Shown here piece after piece: positions 12,470 to 24,000 of a DNA stretch of 64,000 nt. The stretch's first letter is position 1; each line of letters starts with the position of its first letter. The stretch lies in NCBI GenBank assembly GCA_016617855.1, contig JAECUM010001086.1, positions 1 through 64,000 of the forward strand, in the 5' to 3' direction. The translations under genes and the position numbers were made by a program. The DNA comes from Megalonaias nervosa (taxonomy: Eukaryota > Mollusca > Bivalvia > Unionida > Unionidae). The notes under the pieces were generated by a model. The model made no database searches and had not been told where the DNA came from. It worked only from the letters and a program-made list of their open reading frames with translations.

Positions 12470-13235
12470 AGGGAAGTCATTTAAAGGATTTTCTATGTTG
12501 AGTAATGTCAGCCATTTTTGATAACGAGGCAGCACCATGTGAACAAATTAGAAAGACCAGTATGCCAGCATTGTCTCCTCCCAAAATTGGTCAAATTTTA
12601 TTGAGCAGTTTTTGAGAAGTTGTTAAAGGTTTCTCTATTTATAGTGATGGTGGCCATACTGGACAATGGATGGCATCCAATGAACAAATCTGATAATTCT
12701 TGTTACCAGTATGCTGCCTGTAAAACCATGTGCAATTAAGTCAAGTGTTTTTTCAGAAGATGTAAATAGCAATTCCAAATGGATGATTGTGGCAACTATA
12801 CTGGATGTTAGATCAGCATAATCTTCATTTAGGACCAACTAGACCTCATAGGAAGTCTTCTGGTAAAAACCATGCTAATATCACCATCCATTCAGAAAGG
12901 AGTAATGACAAGATTTTCAAGATGGCTGTCATGGTGGCCATACTGGATCGCCATCATGGCAGATTAATACCATTTTCATTTAAACACCAAAAGAATTCCT
13001 TTCATGAAAACCCCATGTTACTATGACCATCAATTCAGAAGTAGTGATTTTCCACTGTAGTGGCCATATTGAATGTCTTAGCAGCACCATTTTCATTTGG
13101 TACAGACAAGCTCTTGGGATGAATGTTTGTGTAAAGTTTCATGGCCATTTTCTGTGTAATTTAGGAGGAGAGGCAATGATAAGCTGGCACTAATGGATGG
13201 ATGGCTAATGGACAACAGGCCATCCCATATTCTCT
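12470..13235 (+). mobile_element. Helitron-like array copy
   Basis: A diverged left part (12470-12780) precedes monomers with CAAGATGGCTGTCATGGTGG (about 12917) and GTAGTGGCCATATTGAATGT. The 3' module has TTTCATGGCCATTTTC, GGAGAGGCAATGATAA, GGATGGATGGCTAATGGACA and CATCCCATATTCTCTGGTC. Confidence 0.6.
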
Positions 13236-13354
13236 GGTCAAGTATAAATAATAAGCTCTGATCACTCAGAATTTTGTGTATTGCTGACTTTCATACCAAG
13301 TAACATTACACACAGCATAATATCCCATCATGCATACTTAAGTATTCTGGAATT

Positions 13355-13765
13355 TTATGCTGTTTGAGACTTTATCCATTTAACAGCAAGGGGTCGATTA
13401 TGTTTCTCAGCTGCATGATTTTTAAAAGCTCCAAGTCCTGACTTTCTAGCCATGGCTCTCTGTCCGGACTTTCTAACCACATCAGATGTTCTAATGGCTC
13501 TTATTAGTACATGTTGCTACACTGCGCAAATGAGCATCTGTAAGTGATGGCTGCTTTCTCTCCTTTGCTTTAATAATGCCCTCTGGGCTACACTTAAACA
13601 CTTTTCAGACACATTTTGCATGACAAATACAAAGGATGACCTTACCACAGGCTGCTGTTCAGTGACACTCAGACAGCAATAATCACAAAAAGAATTGGCA
13701 GTGGCATACATTACAGGTACTTGCATGACTGGTGAGGTATGAAGTAGTTCTGGTGCAAAAAGGCA
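13355..13765 (-). pseudogene. Decayed reading frame, unknown protein
   Basis: On the minus strand one frame stays open from about 13765 down to the TAA at 13357-13355, broken by a single TAG at 13519-13517. The upper part contains NSFCDYCCLSVTEQQPVV and a long neutral-to-basic stretch. The part after the TAG contains SDVVRKSGQRAMARKSGLGA and ends in AVKWIKSQTA. A run of about 135 codons with one stop is unusual in this AT-rich DNA. An acceptor-like AG (GCGCAG, just before the TAG) could also make the lower part a separate exon. I do not recognise the family, and a pseudogene, an exon of an unknown gene and chance all remain possible. Confidence 0.3.
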
Positions 13766-14159
13766 ATTTCAGCATTGCAATTACCAAATACAACAGTTGA
13801 TATGGACCAATTATGCTAATTGCTTATTCAGAGACATGGGTAATTATGGGTGTGCTGCCTGTCAGGAGTACAATATCTGATACTGAATACAATAATGCTA
13901 AATAAAATCAAAGGCTAATTGTAAAGACATCTTCTGATAATGTCCAAACCAAGTACATGTACAATGGTTTTGATAAATGTTTTCAGCTGACAGATGTTAA
14001 AATTTCAAAAACAAATGTATTGTATCTTTTAAGATTTTGGTCAAATAGCCACATAAAGGTTACCATATTAAATCCAGATCGGTATTTATAGGAAGCATGT
14101 TATAACGGGACAGCTGTACTGAGGCACTTTAGAGTAAGGGACCACTGTATATGGGTGTG

Positions 14160-14660
14160 TATGGTTACAAGCAAGAAGAAAATGGATCCAAATGGTATTT
14201 CATTTAGAACAAATGCAAGCTTCTTAAGAAGTCTTTTAACTCCAAACCCTATTCCATTTAGTGATAATAAGATTTACAAGATGGATATCATTGTGGTCAT
14301 AATGGATGTCACATTGGCACCATTTTCATTTGATGCCAACTAGACATCATATGAAGTTTTCAGAATAAAACCCAATCTTAATTATAAGCATCCATTTAAA
14401 ATCAGTAGTGATAACAAGACTGTCATGATGGACACAACGGTGGCCATTTTGGATGTCAGATCAGTACCACTTCATTTAGGACTAACTAGATATCATAAAA
14501 GGTCTTTTAATAAAAACTCCATGTCAATATGAACATCAATTCAGGAAGAACAAGAACAGTGATAACAAGATTTTTAGATGGCCACTGTAGCTGGATGTCA
14601 GTCTGGCAAACTTTTCGTTTAGGACCAACTAGACACTATAAAAAAGGTTTACCTAAGAAT
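14160..14660 (+). mobile_element. Helitron-like monomers without clear ends
   Basis: Three to four degraded monomers with AACAAGATTT, ACAAGATGGATATC or AGATGGCCACTG, ATTTGATGCCAACTAGACATC and AGGACCAACTAGACAC blocks. No 5' or 3' module could be recognised. Confidence 0.5.
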
Positions 14661-14729
14661 AAACATTTCTTACAACTTCTAAATGGTCTGGACAGAAAGG
14701 GCCTTTTATGTAGGTTAATAAATATCTGA

Positions 14730-15960
14730 CCTATGTTAGTGAAGCATGAACTGTAAGTCACTGTGGCCAACTTTGGTTGTATACTGGGCGTATTCCAATG
14801 ATCAAGCGTCATCATTCAAATATTAACAGTGCCCAAAAATTGAACAATAACTTTTAACAATTTTGCTGAAGCATGAAAAACATATCACATAGACCTCTTA
14901 TTGCAATACAGGTACAGAACTGATCAAGATGCATCCTTCACCAAGTATTATGATTCAAGGCAGCATAGTAAGCAAACTGGATGCCAAAACTCAACACAGA
15001 ATAAACTAAATGCAAAAACTAACTGCAGCCAGTAAAAGACAAAACATAAGTCATACTGAGTTTTTATGTTGTCAGGATGTGGTACTAATAAAGATGCATA
15101 TTTTCATCAATTTCATGATTCAATCATGAACTGTGCCTGCAAAATGAACATCAAACACAAAATTTACCAAAATCAGTGAAAAATATGGGCCCTAATGACC
15201 TACTATTGAAATGTTGGAGCAGCACTCATCAAGATGAATCCCCTCATCAAGAATCATTATTCTACATAGGACAGTTTGTACACAGAATGTAAAAGATCAT
15301 TAGCTAACACAAAAAAATTAATCTTAGCCAGTAAAGTGTCAGTATGTAGATCAGTCATCTTTTATTATATGAGTGTGGTACTAATAGTGATGTATATGAT
15401 TATAAGTTTATTGATTCAAGCATGAGAAGTTAAAACACAAAATTTAACCAAGATCAGTAAAGCATGAAATATATATCACAGTGACCTACTTTTGTGATGT
15501 GGGTGTAGTATACTCATTAAGATACATCCCCTCACCAAGCTTCATGTCTCCATGTAATGCAGTACATTTAAAGAAACTAAAGGAACTATGTGGTCATGAG
15601 TTAAAGCAAAACCTAAGGATATAAACTGTGAAGCATAAGTAGGCCACAATGTCCTTCTTTTGCTGTAAGGATGCAAAAGGAAAAGAGACCTTTTGAATTA
15701 TTTGGTTTGATGATTCTTGCATGAACAGTGATTGAGAAATAAACTTAAACAAAAAAAATGTAACCAAAGATCATACAGGAATAAAACATTGGTAACAGTG
15801 ACCTACTTTGTAATATGTGTATAGTATTCATTCGTGCATCCCCTCACCAAGTTCACGAATCTAGGCATAACTGTAGATGTATACAGAGTCCAAAAATACT
15901 GAGTCATACACAACAAGATCTTCATGTGGGTCTGATATCACTCACTTGGTTTTGATAACG
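14730..15960 (+). repeat. Degenerate tandem array, ~290-315-bp period
   Basis: The phrase GACCTACT(A/T)TTG and its variants recur at about 14891, 15197, 15483 and 15800, each followed by a CATCAAGATGCATCCC(C/T)TCACCAAG-like block. The half-phase carries a GTAAGGATGTGGTACTAATA-like block. The array is old and has no reading frame. Confidence 0.65.
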
Positions 15961-16219
15961 GTTGACCATTTCATTTAGCAGGCTTATGTAAGATTGTCAG
16001 AACACAACTTAATATGCACAGTCTCTTGCTCACAACTGAAGTCATCAAAGATCATTTACTAAGTCTTCTAGAAAGAGGATGAGACACAGAGTCTCTATAT
16101 TATGATATGCAATGAGCACAGCCAGACATAAGGTATCTCGTTTAAATGAACAGATCCCATTTATAATATAGAACCTGTCCGCAACAATGATAATATCAGC
16201 TTAAGGTGGAGCAAAATCT

Positions 16220-16560
16220 GAATGGAATTCATTTTCCAGTGTGGAAACATGCTCAGCCAATCAAACTACAAGACTTTTTCATTAACATGTGTAGATTTTG
16301 CTCATTATCAAAGTCATCCAGCATCTTGATCCAACGATTATTTAACAAGTTTATTCAAAATCTGATCAAAAATACTGATGCTAGATTGTTGACACTCTTG
16401 GCCAATCAGCAAGGTCACAGTTATAATATATAAAAATTTCACTCATGTAAGGCCTTAATAATTTAGCCCTATTTACCAAGTTTGATCAAAACTGGATCAG
16501 AAGCACAGTCTCTTGCATGGTAACAAACTGGACCAATCACATGTACTATGAAACCCACCC
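16220..16560 (+). repeat. Diverged relative of the 1440-1760 repeat
   Basis: Shared phrases include GCCAATCA, ATCTGATCAAAAATACTG, ATAAGGCC-type sequence and TTTGATCAAAACTGGATCAG. The similarity is loose. Confidence 0.35.
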
Positions 16561-17036
16561 CAAACTGTTTACGAGTATCTAGGAAGAAACAATGCTTGAA
16601 ATGCAGTGAGGCTGCATATGTGTACACCTTTATATGTAAGAAAGCCACCACTGATGCCAGGGATCATACACTAACTCTCCACTAACTCTTTGAGGTAAGC
16701 TAAAACTGACCCCCAAAAATCCTGCACTCAAATGTCATCCAAGTGCAGATATCAAACTGGCTGGAACCGGACCATTTGTGTGTAAATATGAGATCATCAG
16801 AGATTAAATAGGGCAGGAAAAGGAGGGTATATTCAGGGGGGATGGTATATATATATGTCAGGGACAAACCTTGCAGAGCCCCTGGTACGAATATTCCTCC
16901 CTACAGATTAGATTTCCTCATCCTGTCAACATACGTTGTTACTGTTCTTTTCTTAGCCCATCATTATCTTTTGGCAAATATGTTGCCATTACCTGTGTAT
17001 ACAGAATATACTGTTTGTTCTACTGATTACTTCTAA

Positions 17037-17140
17037 CAAACTGCATAGACCCAGATCTGTTGGTGCATTATGTGCTGGAAGGTCTGTGTCTACGTACTTT
17101 GCAGTTGGACTCGACTTATAGGCGAATATATACATTATAT
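17037..17140 (+). repeat. MITE-like fragment
   Basis: The core (AAACTGCATAGACCCAGATCTG, GCATTATGTGCTGG, TTGCAGTTGGACT, CGACTTATAGGCGAATATA) is shared with copies at 19965-20150 and 20210-20360 and with the better-bounded copy at 38718-38860. Confidence 0.55.
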
Positions 17141-17472
17141 GTCATATCTGAGTGTTACTAAATGTGCAGTGAAGACAAAAAAATGAATGATATCAAAGTG
17201 GTACCATATAAATGTATTTATTCCTAGGGTATACTCATTAAGATAGTATCTAGGGCAGCCCAAGGAAAAACAGAATAACTTGTCAACAACTGTCTGGCTC
17301 TGGTGGGCAAGAAAATGTATTCATCAAATCTGTGGTGAAATGAGGAGGACTTGTATAGAAATTAGCTGCTTTTTTTTCCATGTCATGATAATTATATCAT
17401 GTCTTAAAAAGTTGTTTGCATGTCAGTTACATGTAATTGCAAAATGTGCCATAAAAAAAAATCATACCTGAA

Positions 17473-17677
17473 CCAACACAAGTTGTCAAAGCAAATAAAA
17501 TGAATTATCAACACAAGTTGCAAGGGCAAATAAAATTAATGATCAATAAAAGCTGTAACAGCAAATATCAACACAAGCTGTAAGGATAAATAAAATGAAT
17601 TATCAACACAAGCTCCAAAAAGGGCAAATAAAATAAATTATCAAGGGCAAATAAAATGAATTATCAATACAAGCTGT
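17473..17677 (+). repeat. 35-bp minisatellite, left part
   Basis: Units of about 35 bases contain AACACAAGCTGTAAGGGCAA and AATAAAATGAATTATC. The array continues at 18592-18742. It is interrupted by a solo LTR, and removing the LTR restores the unit exactly (AAGCTGT joined to AAAAAGGGC). Confidence 0.9.
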
Positions 17678-18591
17678 TGTTATGTATATTTAATTGTTTG
17701 TCTGTTAGTTTTAAATTTTTCTTATTCCATTACATGTTATTGTAATGTAACATTGTATGCTGGACTTGACCTTATCCAAAATTGAGTTCATTTCTGCTTG
17801 AACTGATTGACCCCTTTTTATTATTTTTATTTCATTTATGTAAACAGCTAATAATAGCTTCATTATTCTCTATGTGTATGAGCTTATTAACTGAATTATT
17901 ATTCAGGTACACAAATGAAGGAGTAAATATGTTGATCAGGGTCAGGGTTTTGGAGATTCCCAAGTGAATTTTATAGGCTATTGTGTTGTAAATAAACGAG
18001 GCTCATTAGATCATTGTAGAAGGTTATTTTCCATTAGGTAATGGTTGTTTTTAGAAAATGCTAATTGTGACCTTGAGGTCAAGCAGAAAACTATATTATC
18101 TTGTGACTGTGAGGATTATACCAGTCGTGCTTTAACATCTAGCACTGTAAGTTGTATTATGTTGTGACCAGTTTTGGCTGAATTTTATTTTCTTCAAATT
18201 ACTGAATTCAAGTGATTATTTTCTCTGGAAATACAAAAGTACTCTGACAAAATTCTTGGATGAAGACTTTCATTGGAATTTATACTGAATTCAAACCTGG
18301 AATAATATTTCTGTGATTCAACAGAGACTGTTGACACATCAGCACTTTGCAGACCATAACAGACACATCATCACCTTCAATTTTGGATCTCTTCAGGATT
18401 TGAACTGAGTTTTATTGAGGACTTTTTATTACTAGGACTTGTGTCTTTAATTCTTGGATTATTTTTGTACCACAAGTTCTCTGTTCTCATTTTTTCACTT
18501 TGTATTCTAGGGAAATTATTTGTTAAATTTTACAAAGCCTGTTGTCTTCACTCTTTTCTGTTACTTATGTTAAGAGCATAGACTCGTAACA
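17678..18591 (+). mobile_element. Solo LTR (914 bp), copy 1
   Basis: It starts TGTTATGTATATTTAATTG and ends GACTCGTAACA, so the ends form the short inverted repeat usual for LTRs. It is flanked by CTGT on both sides (17674-17677 and 18592-18595), which fits a 4-bp target duplication inside the minisatellite. Both ends and internal blocks match the second copy at 35660-36585 (TTAGTTTTAAATTT near the start; TAGGGAAAT and TTTACAAAGC near the end). No internal retroviral-type genes are attached, so it is a recombination remnant. The class is probably Gypsy-like, judged only from LTR form. Confidence 0.85.
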
Positions 18592-18742
18592 CTGTAAAAA
18601 GGGCAAATAAAATGAATTATCAAGGGCATATAAAATGAATTATCAACACAAGCTATAAAAAGGGTCAATAAAATAAATTATCAAGAGCAAATAAAATGAA
18701 TTATCAACACAAGCTGCATGGGCAAATTAAATGAATTAGCAA
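18592..18742 (+). repeat. 35-bp minisatellite, right part
   Basis: This continues the array interrupted by the solo LTR, with AATAAAATGAATTATCAA units and variants GGGCATATAAAATG and AGGGTCAATAAAATAA. Confidence 0.88.
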
Positions 18743-18828
18743 CAGATACACTACTGTGTGCAGATAAATCTTCCATTGTTAAATACCATACATCATACCT
18801 CAGCATAGCTAGAGAAGAAATAATTTCC

Positions 18829-19322
18829 TGGTGTCTAAATGTGTATTACTGTAGAGTTTCTTCACTTCCACACATACACTGAGCTAATGTACTGGTGTCT
18901 TGCTGCTGTCTAAACGCTTATTATTGTAGGGTTTCTTCATTTCCACACATACACTGAGCTAATGTACTGGTGTCTTGCTGCTGTCTAAACGCTTATTACT
19001 GTAGGGTTTCTTCATTTCCACGGGTTTCTTCATTTCCACACATACACTGAGCTAATGAACTGTTGTCTTGCTGCTGTCTAAACGCTTATTACTGTAGGGT
19101 TTCTTTTCCACACATAAACTGAGCTAATGTACTGGTGTCTTGCTGCTGTCTAAATGCTTATTACTGTAGGGTTTCTTCATTTCCACACATACATTGAGCT
19201 AATGTACTGGCATCTTGCTGCTGTCTAAATGCTTATTACTGTAGAATTTCTTCCGTTCCATGCATGCATTAAACTAATATGCTGGTGTCTAAATATTTAT
19301 TAATGCAGGGTTTCTTCATTTA
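18829..19322 (+). repeat. 75-bp tandem repeat
   Basis: About six and a half units contain TTTCTTCATTTCCACACATA, CACTGAGCTAATGTACTGGT, GTCTTGCTGCTGTCTAAACG and CTTATTACTGTAGGG. One unit near 19012-19025 has a small internal duplication (CGGGTTTCTTCATTTCCAC). Units decay toward the right end. Confidence 0.93.
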
Positions 19323-19964
19323 CCTTAATTTCATTTGTTTGCATTTATAGATAGATCAGGGAATTAGACAATTTTAAATAACATTTTGAAAGCTTAGTAT
19401 ATTCAAGGGATTCACACTAATTTCTCAAACTCTGAGCTGAAAAATCAACTGAATAAACGAATATCACGCATTACATATTAAAGAGCTACAATTATTTTTT
19501 TTGTTAAATCTCTGATATATTTAGAAAATTATCTCCTTTTCTTTACATAGAATAGAACCAAGAAGATATGTTTTTCTATGAATGCAAAACATTATAATCT
19601 CGTATCATTACATACTCACAGATATTTGAATGAATTGTCATTTATTTAAGCCAGAATGAAATGTCTAGTCATATATTTAGTTTTGAATCTGATTAACCCT
19701 GACAAGCAAATTTGTCAGCTCAGCATTACCTTAGACCCTGACCTAAATTTTATGATCCAACCTCATCACAAGTGAAGTGATATAAATCATGCCAAACAGA
19801 AATTTTTGTTAAATCAACCTTAAGCTTCAGCAAGTCTTTAACTCGTTTCTTTTTCCTGTGACTGATAAGTCCCAATTCCTGGGTTCGTATGTAGGACTAC
19901 AAAACCCCATGTACCTCATCCCAAACAGATCTTGTTATACTATATTTATGCCTAAATTTGATCT

Positions 19965-20360
19965 AACTGCAAACTGCATAGATCCAGAACTGCCATCGCA
20001 TAATGTGCCAGCAGATCTGCATTTAAGCAGTTTGTTAGGAGTAATCTGCAGAATAAAACACTGACCCTGATGTGCCAGTACATTATGTGATGGCAGACAA
20101 GGGTCTATGTTGTTTGCAGTTGGACTCAACTTATAAGTAAGTATATACAGTCTTTCAGCATACCCTTTGTGAAAAAGTGGGGATATAGAATAGCTACTAC
20201 CATATTTGCACTGGCAGATCTGGATCTGTGCAGTTTGTTAGGAGTAATCAGTAAAGCAACCAACAAAGACTCTGATCTGCAGATGCATTATACTATGGCA
20301 GATCTGGTTCTTTGCTGTTTGCAGTTTTACTCAACTTGTAAGTGAGTAGATATGGTATGA
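19965..20360 (+). repeat. Two diverged MITE-like copies
   Basis: Copies at about 19965-20150 and 20210-20360 share GCAGTTTGTTAGGAGTAATC, GATCTGCA, TATG(T/G)GATGGCAGA, TTTGCAGTT and ACTCAACTT(A/G)TAAGT blocks with each other and with 17037-17140. Confidence 0.55.
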
Positions 20361-20650
20361 AAATAAAAAAGATTACAAAAAAACTGTGCCAAATAGGGAC
20401 ATTTTTACAAATAAAAATAGCATGAATTTTATGTAAGTTACTGAAGAAAAATAAAACTACTTGATGTGTCATTATAAACTTCAACAAAATCGTGCTCTTA
20501 CTCAAATACAAGCTGTCCTTTAGACCAGGTTACTTCTATCTTTTTAAACACTCAGTTCTTATCGTAAAGACCGTATCTGAATTCACTTTGCTACTGCTGT
20601 TTATGCATTAAGTAATCCATTTTCCACATAAACTGATTTTAAAAAAGGGA

Positions 20651-20942
20651 CAGTGTGTGTGTGATTTGGATTTTTAATGTAGCTTTAAAAAATTTTCAGT
20701 CATATCGCTACAATGTCGGCAGTGTGGCAGTTTATAGTGATGTCTAGCGCTGAGGCATCATGCTGCAGACATGTAGCATCATGTCCACCCAGTCACATTA
20801 TTCTGACACCAGGCCAACCAGTCCTAACAATAACCTCTTAATGCTCAGCACCAAGCAAGGCAGCTGATAATACCATTTTTTATAGGTCTACGGTATGACT
20901 CGGCTGGGGTTCAAACCCATGACCTCCCACATCTGAGGCGGT
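20651..20942 (-). mobile_element. SINE family A, full length
   Basis: On the minus strand the tRNA-like head has the B-box-like sequence GGTTTGAACCC (plus-strand GGGTTCAAACCC near 20912) and a CCTCAGATG-type anticodon-arm region. The shared body follows, ending in AAAAATCCAAATCACACACA. The A-box end sits near 20940. Confidence 0.88.
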
Positions 20943-20999
20943 AAAGAAAAGGGACAGTAGTGCCACTATGGAAAAAGAATTGAAAAATAGGGTGTCTGA

Positions 21000-22160
21000 A
21001 AAAAAGAATGAAAAAGCAGGAGAAATTGGAAAAACTAGGGCCAGTGGAACTACAGCAATATACGGTATTTAAAAAATACATTATAAAGATGCATGAATAT
21101 ACAAGTACTTGCTTTTTTATATGGGTTTAAAATATGATTCATCTGAAAAAACTGTTTTCAATTTTACAATCTGTTCCATAGTTTTTATTAATAAAATGAA
21201 GTTTTTCAGCTTCAGCTTCATCAAAAAAGCAAGGTATTATATATTATTGACTGTAATGAGTTGTAAATGAGAACAGTTAGGCTACAGTTTAAAAAAAAAC
21301 ATACTGCAGGCTCAAGGATGTAAAACTGGCCCCAAGTACCATACTGCTTGTCATGACAGACAAGTAACAAAGGCAATGTTTTATTCTTAGATGCATCCCG
21401 TGAGCTTAAAACCTCAATGCTGCCATTACGTGCAAAAAGTCATATGTGCCAAATCATCTGAATAATACGGAATCTTGAAAGATATTGGTCCTAAACATCA
21501 CTGGATTCCATTAAAACCAGATAATAATGACATCTCATCACATGATGAACCATGTAATTTCTCAATCAAACTGAGATACCTTGCCATTTTCCACTACTGT
21601 ATGAATTAATCTGATATTTATCAGCAACATCAACCAAATTCAGTTGAAGCTGGCACACAAGATTTGATGATGTTGCCATTGTAAACATAAGAAGCTAACA
21701 CCACTCGAAGTAGGATTGTCTTCAGCCCAAGTTAGCCCTTCAATGTATATTCCAGTGCCCCAGCTTATTACTAATATTTGCCAGAAAAAAGGTGGGCCTC
21801 CCTCTATTCATCCCTCTTGAATTAATCTGTGCGCCACATGCAAATGTTGTTATTAGATTAGTTACTAACAGAATTTGTTGAATGTATCACATCACTATCT
21901 TTGGAGCACTCCAGAAAAAGATCGGAATTATGAGTGACTTCATGGGCTGAATTAAAGGGCAGCACCTCTCACTTCTAAACTGAATATCTGAACATCATTT
22001 AAACCTAAAATCTTGGTTATTTCAAAGAACGGTTTATGACAGATATCTTTTTAAACAAATCATTTCCTTCCTTCCAAACTTTTGTTAGATTGGAAGAATG
22101 GTGAAATTAATGATAAACAGCGGTATTGTGAATTTAATTCTTTATACCAAGATATTTTCC
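21000..22160. other. Anonymous AT-rich sequence
   Basis: No exon with paired splice signals and no element ends were found. Confidence 0.4.
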
Positions 22161-22164
22161 TAAT

Positions 22165-22600
22165 TAATTCTTAATTTTTGCCTGAAATGGGTGTAGGAAA
22201 TGCATTTTTGGGGTTACTTCCAATTGCATCCAAACACATATGCTTCTGTGAGATTTTCGTTCAGCTGTACGCTCTGGTGTATAAAAGACATGATTTTCGA
22301 TTGGCTATTTCACCTCTGCATGTGCCAAAGGGTGAAAGTTGGGCATCCAATTTTGCTTATTAGACCAATGTTTTTCCCTTTTTTCTCTCACATAAACTTA
22401 CCCTATGTTTTGCAAAGGTTATTCTGTTATTTGCAGATCAGACCAGTCTGGTTTAAATCTAATGCCAAAAAGTCTAAACTCTGGACAGAAACTCTGGTTA
22501 ATGAACTGGTAATTTTTTGGCCTAAAACAAATTTTGTCTCAAAACTTATGTTTCTTCTGCTCTAACAACATCACTGTCATTCTCTGTAATACCACCCACT
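22165..22600 (-). mobile_element. Diverged copy of the TTAA-flanked element
   Basis: The plus strand here aligns with the reverse complement of 60876-61485. Shared runs include TTTTTGGGGTTAC/TTTTGGGGGCTAT, GATTTTCGATTGGCTATTTC/GTTTTTAATTGGCTATTTC, TTTTGCAAAGGTT, CAGACCAGTCTG and GCCAAAAAGTCTAAA. The 121-codon plus frame (22200-22565) and the minus frame in the other copy are parallel readings of this repeat, not a gene. Confidence 0.7.
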
Positions 22601-23213
22601 TATAAATAATACAGATGTTAAATAGCTTGGAAGTAGGGTACTACCTCATTACAAATAATTGTAGCATGCATGTATAATGAGTTAAACAGCAAGTAACTAC
22701 TGTGGGCAGAGATATATATAATTGGCTAATTGTATCCTACTACAAAAGGGTGCCCACAGAATTCTTTTCGGGGTGGGGGTTGAGTGGCAAGTTTTATGTA
22801 TGTAGGCCAAAACATGTTCAGAAGTGAAATGGCGGGGGGATGCTCCCCCTTGCCCCTATTTGTGGGCACCCATGCTGCTGCATATTTGTGGCACATCAAC
22901 GAAAAAAAGTGGCTACATGGTGCCAACAAAAATGTAAATTTTGAAAAATACAAATTAGAAATGGCAAATTACATAAAACTTTAGGCAACCTTTTTATCTA
23001 AGGACAAATCCCAAGATGATGTTCAAGCTGAGAAGATCATCGGCTTTTTAAAAGTTATGATTATATACAAAATCTGACTTTGTACTTTAAGGATTTTACC
23101 CATTTTGCCTTTAATTCCATTTTGTAAGCCTTTTTTTAAGATTCCTAAATTTAATGAACACTATTTAGGCAGGATTGTGCTGATGTACTGTTAAACCACA
23201 TACATACAAACAA

Positions 23214-23264
23214 ACATGCATGCATGCATGCATGCATCCATCCATCCATCCATACATACATACT
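23214..23264 (+). repeat. CATG / CATC / CATA tetranucleotide microsatellite
   Basis: Perfect short runs of GCAT, then CATC, then CATA tetramers lie just upstream of a SINE. Confidence 0.9.
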
Positions 23265-23317
23265 GATTCCAGCATACTGATATCCTACATGTAGCCAATT
23301 TCCACTGCGTTAACCGT

Positions 23318-23630
23318 TCTGGTGGCCTAAGTTATTAGAGCATCCACCTCAGATGAGGAGGTGGCGGGTTTGAACCCCAGCTGAGTCAAACCAAAGACTT
23401 ATAAAAATGGTACTAACAGCTGCCTCGCTAGGCACTCAGCATTAAGAGGTTAGTGTTAGGACTGGTCTGTCTGGTATCAGGATAAAGTGACTGGGTGGGA
23501 AAAGTTGCTACATGTCTGCGGCATGATGCCCCAGTACTAGATATTACTACCACACTGCAGACATCGTAGCAATATGACTAAAATTGATTATAAGCTACGT
23601 TAAAAAATCCAAATCACACCCACACTCCAC
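23318..23630 (+). mobile_element. SINE family A, best-preserved copy
   Basis: The tRNA-related head begins near GGTGGCCTAAG (A-box region). The anticodon-arm-like CACCTCAGATGAGGAGGTG follows, then a clear B box, GGTTTGAACC, at 23367-23376. The body then runs through ACAGCTGCCTCGCTAGGCAC, AAGTGACTGGGTGGGAAAAG, CTGCGGCATGATGCCCCAGT and the AAAAAATCCAAATCACAC tail. It is not a functional tRNA gene because the 3' acceptor half is replaced by SINE body. Confidence 0.9.
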
Positions 23631-24000
23631 TGTCATCTAACTTGTCCATCTTAAACTGGTTGTTACGAAAACAGCCTAGTAGCAAAATTTCATGGTGCAG
23701 AATGGATGATCATATCTGGTTCCTGTCAAACTAATTTCTCTGTGCACTAAGGATAGAATTTCTGACAATTTTTATCCAGTGATCAGGAAAAAAACTTACT
23801 CCACTGAAAAACTAAACAAGAAGACCAAGTAGGCCTGACATCAATATTTGAAATATGTCACCTTGTGAATGCAAATTCATACATATACTGAAACTGAAAA
23901 CAGAAAAAAATATATGCATGCATAAATTAGTATTTAATGTCACCTTCACACAATAACAGCTATATGGTGCCAATTAAAAAACGAGTTAAAGAAAAATATA

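Noticed and set aside
22200..22565. 121-codon plus open frame
   Set aside because: It is a reading of the dispersed TTAA-type element. The other copy has an equivalent frame with poor amino-acid conservation.
23318..23400. Functional tRNA gene
   Set aside because: A- and B-box-like blocks are present, but there is no proper acceptor stem. It is the head of SINE A.
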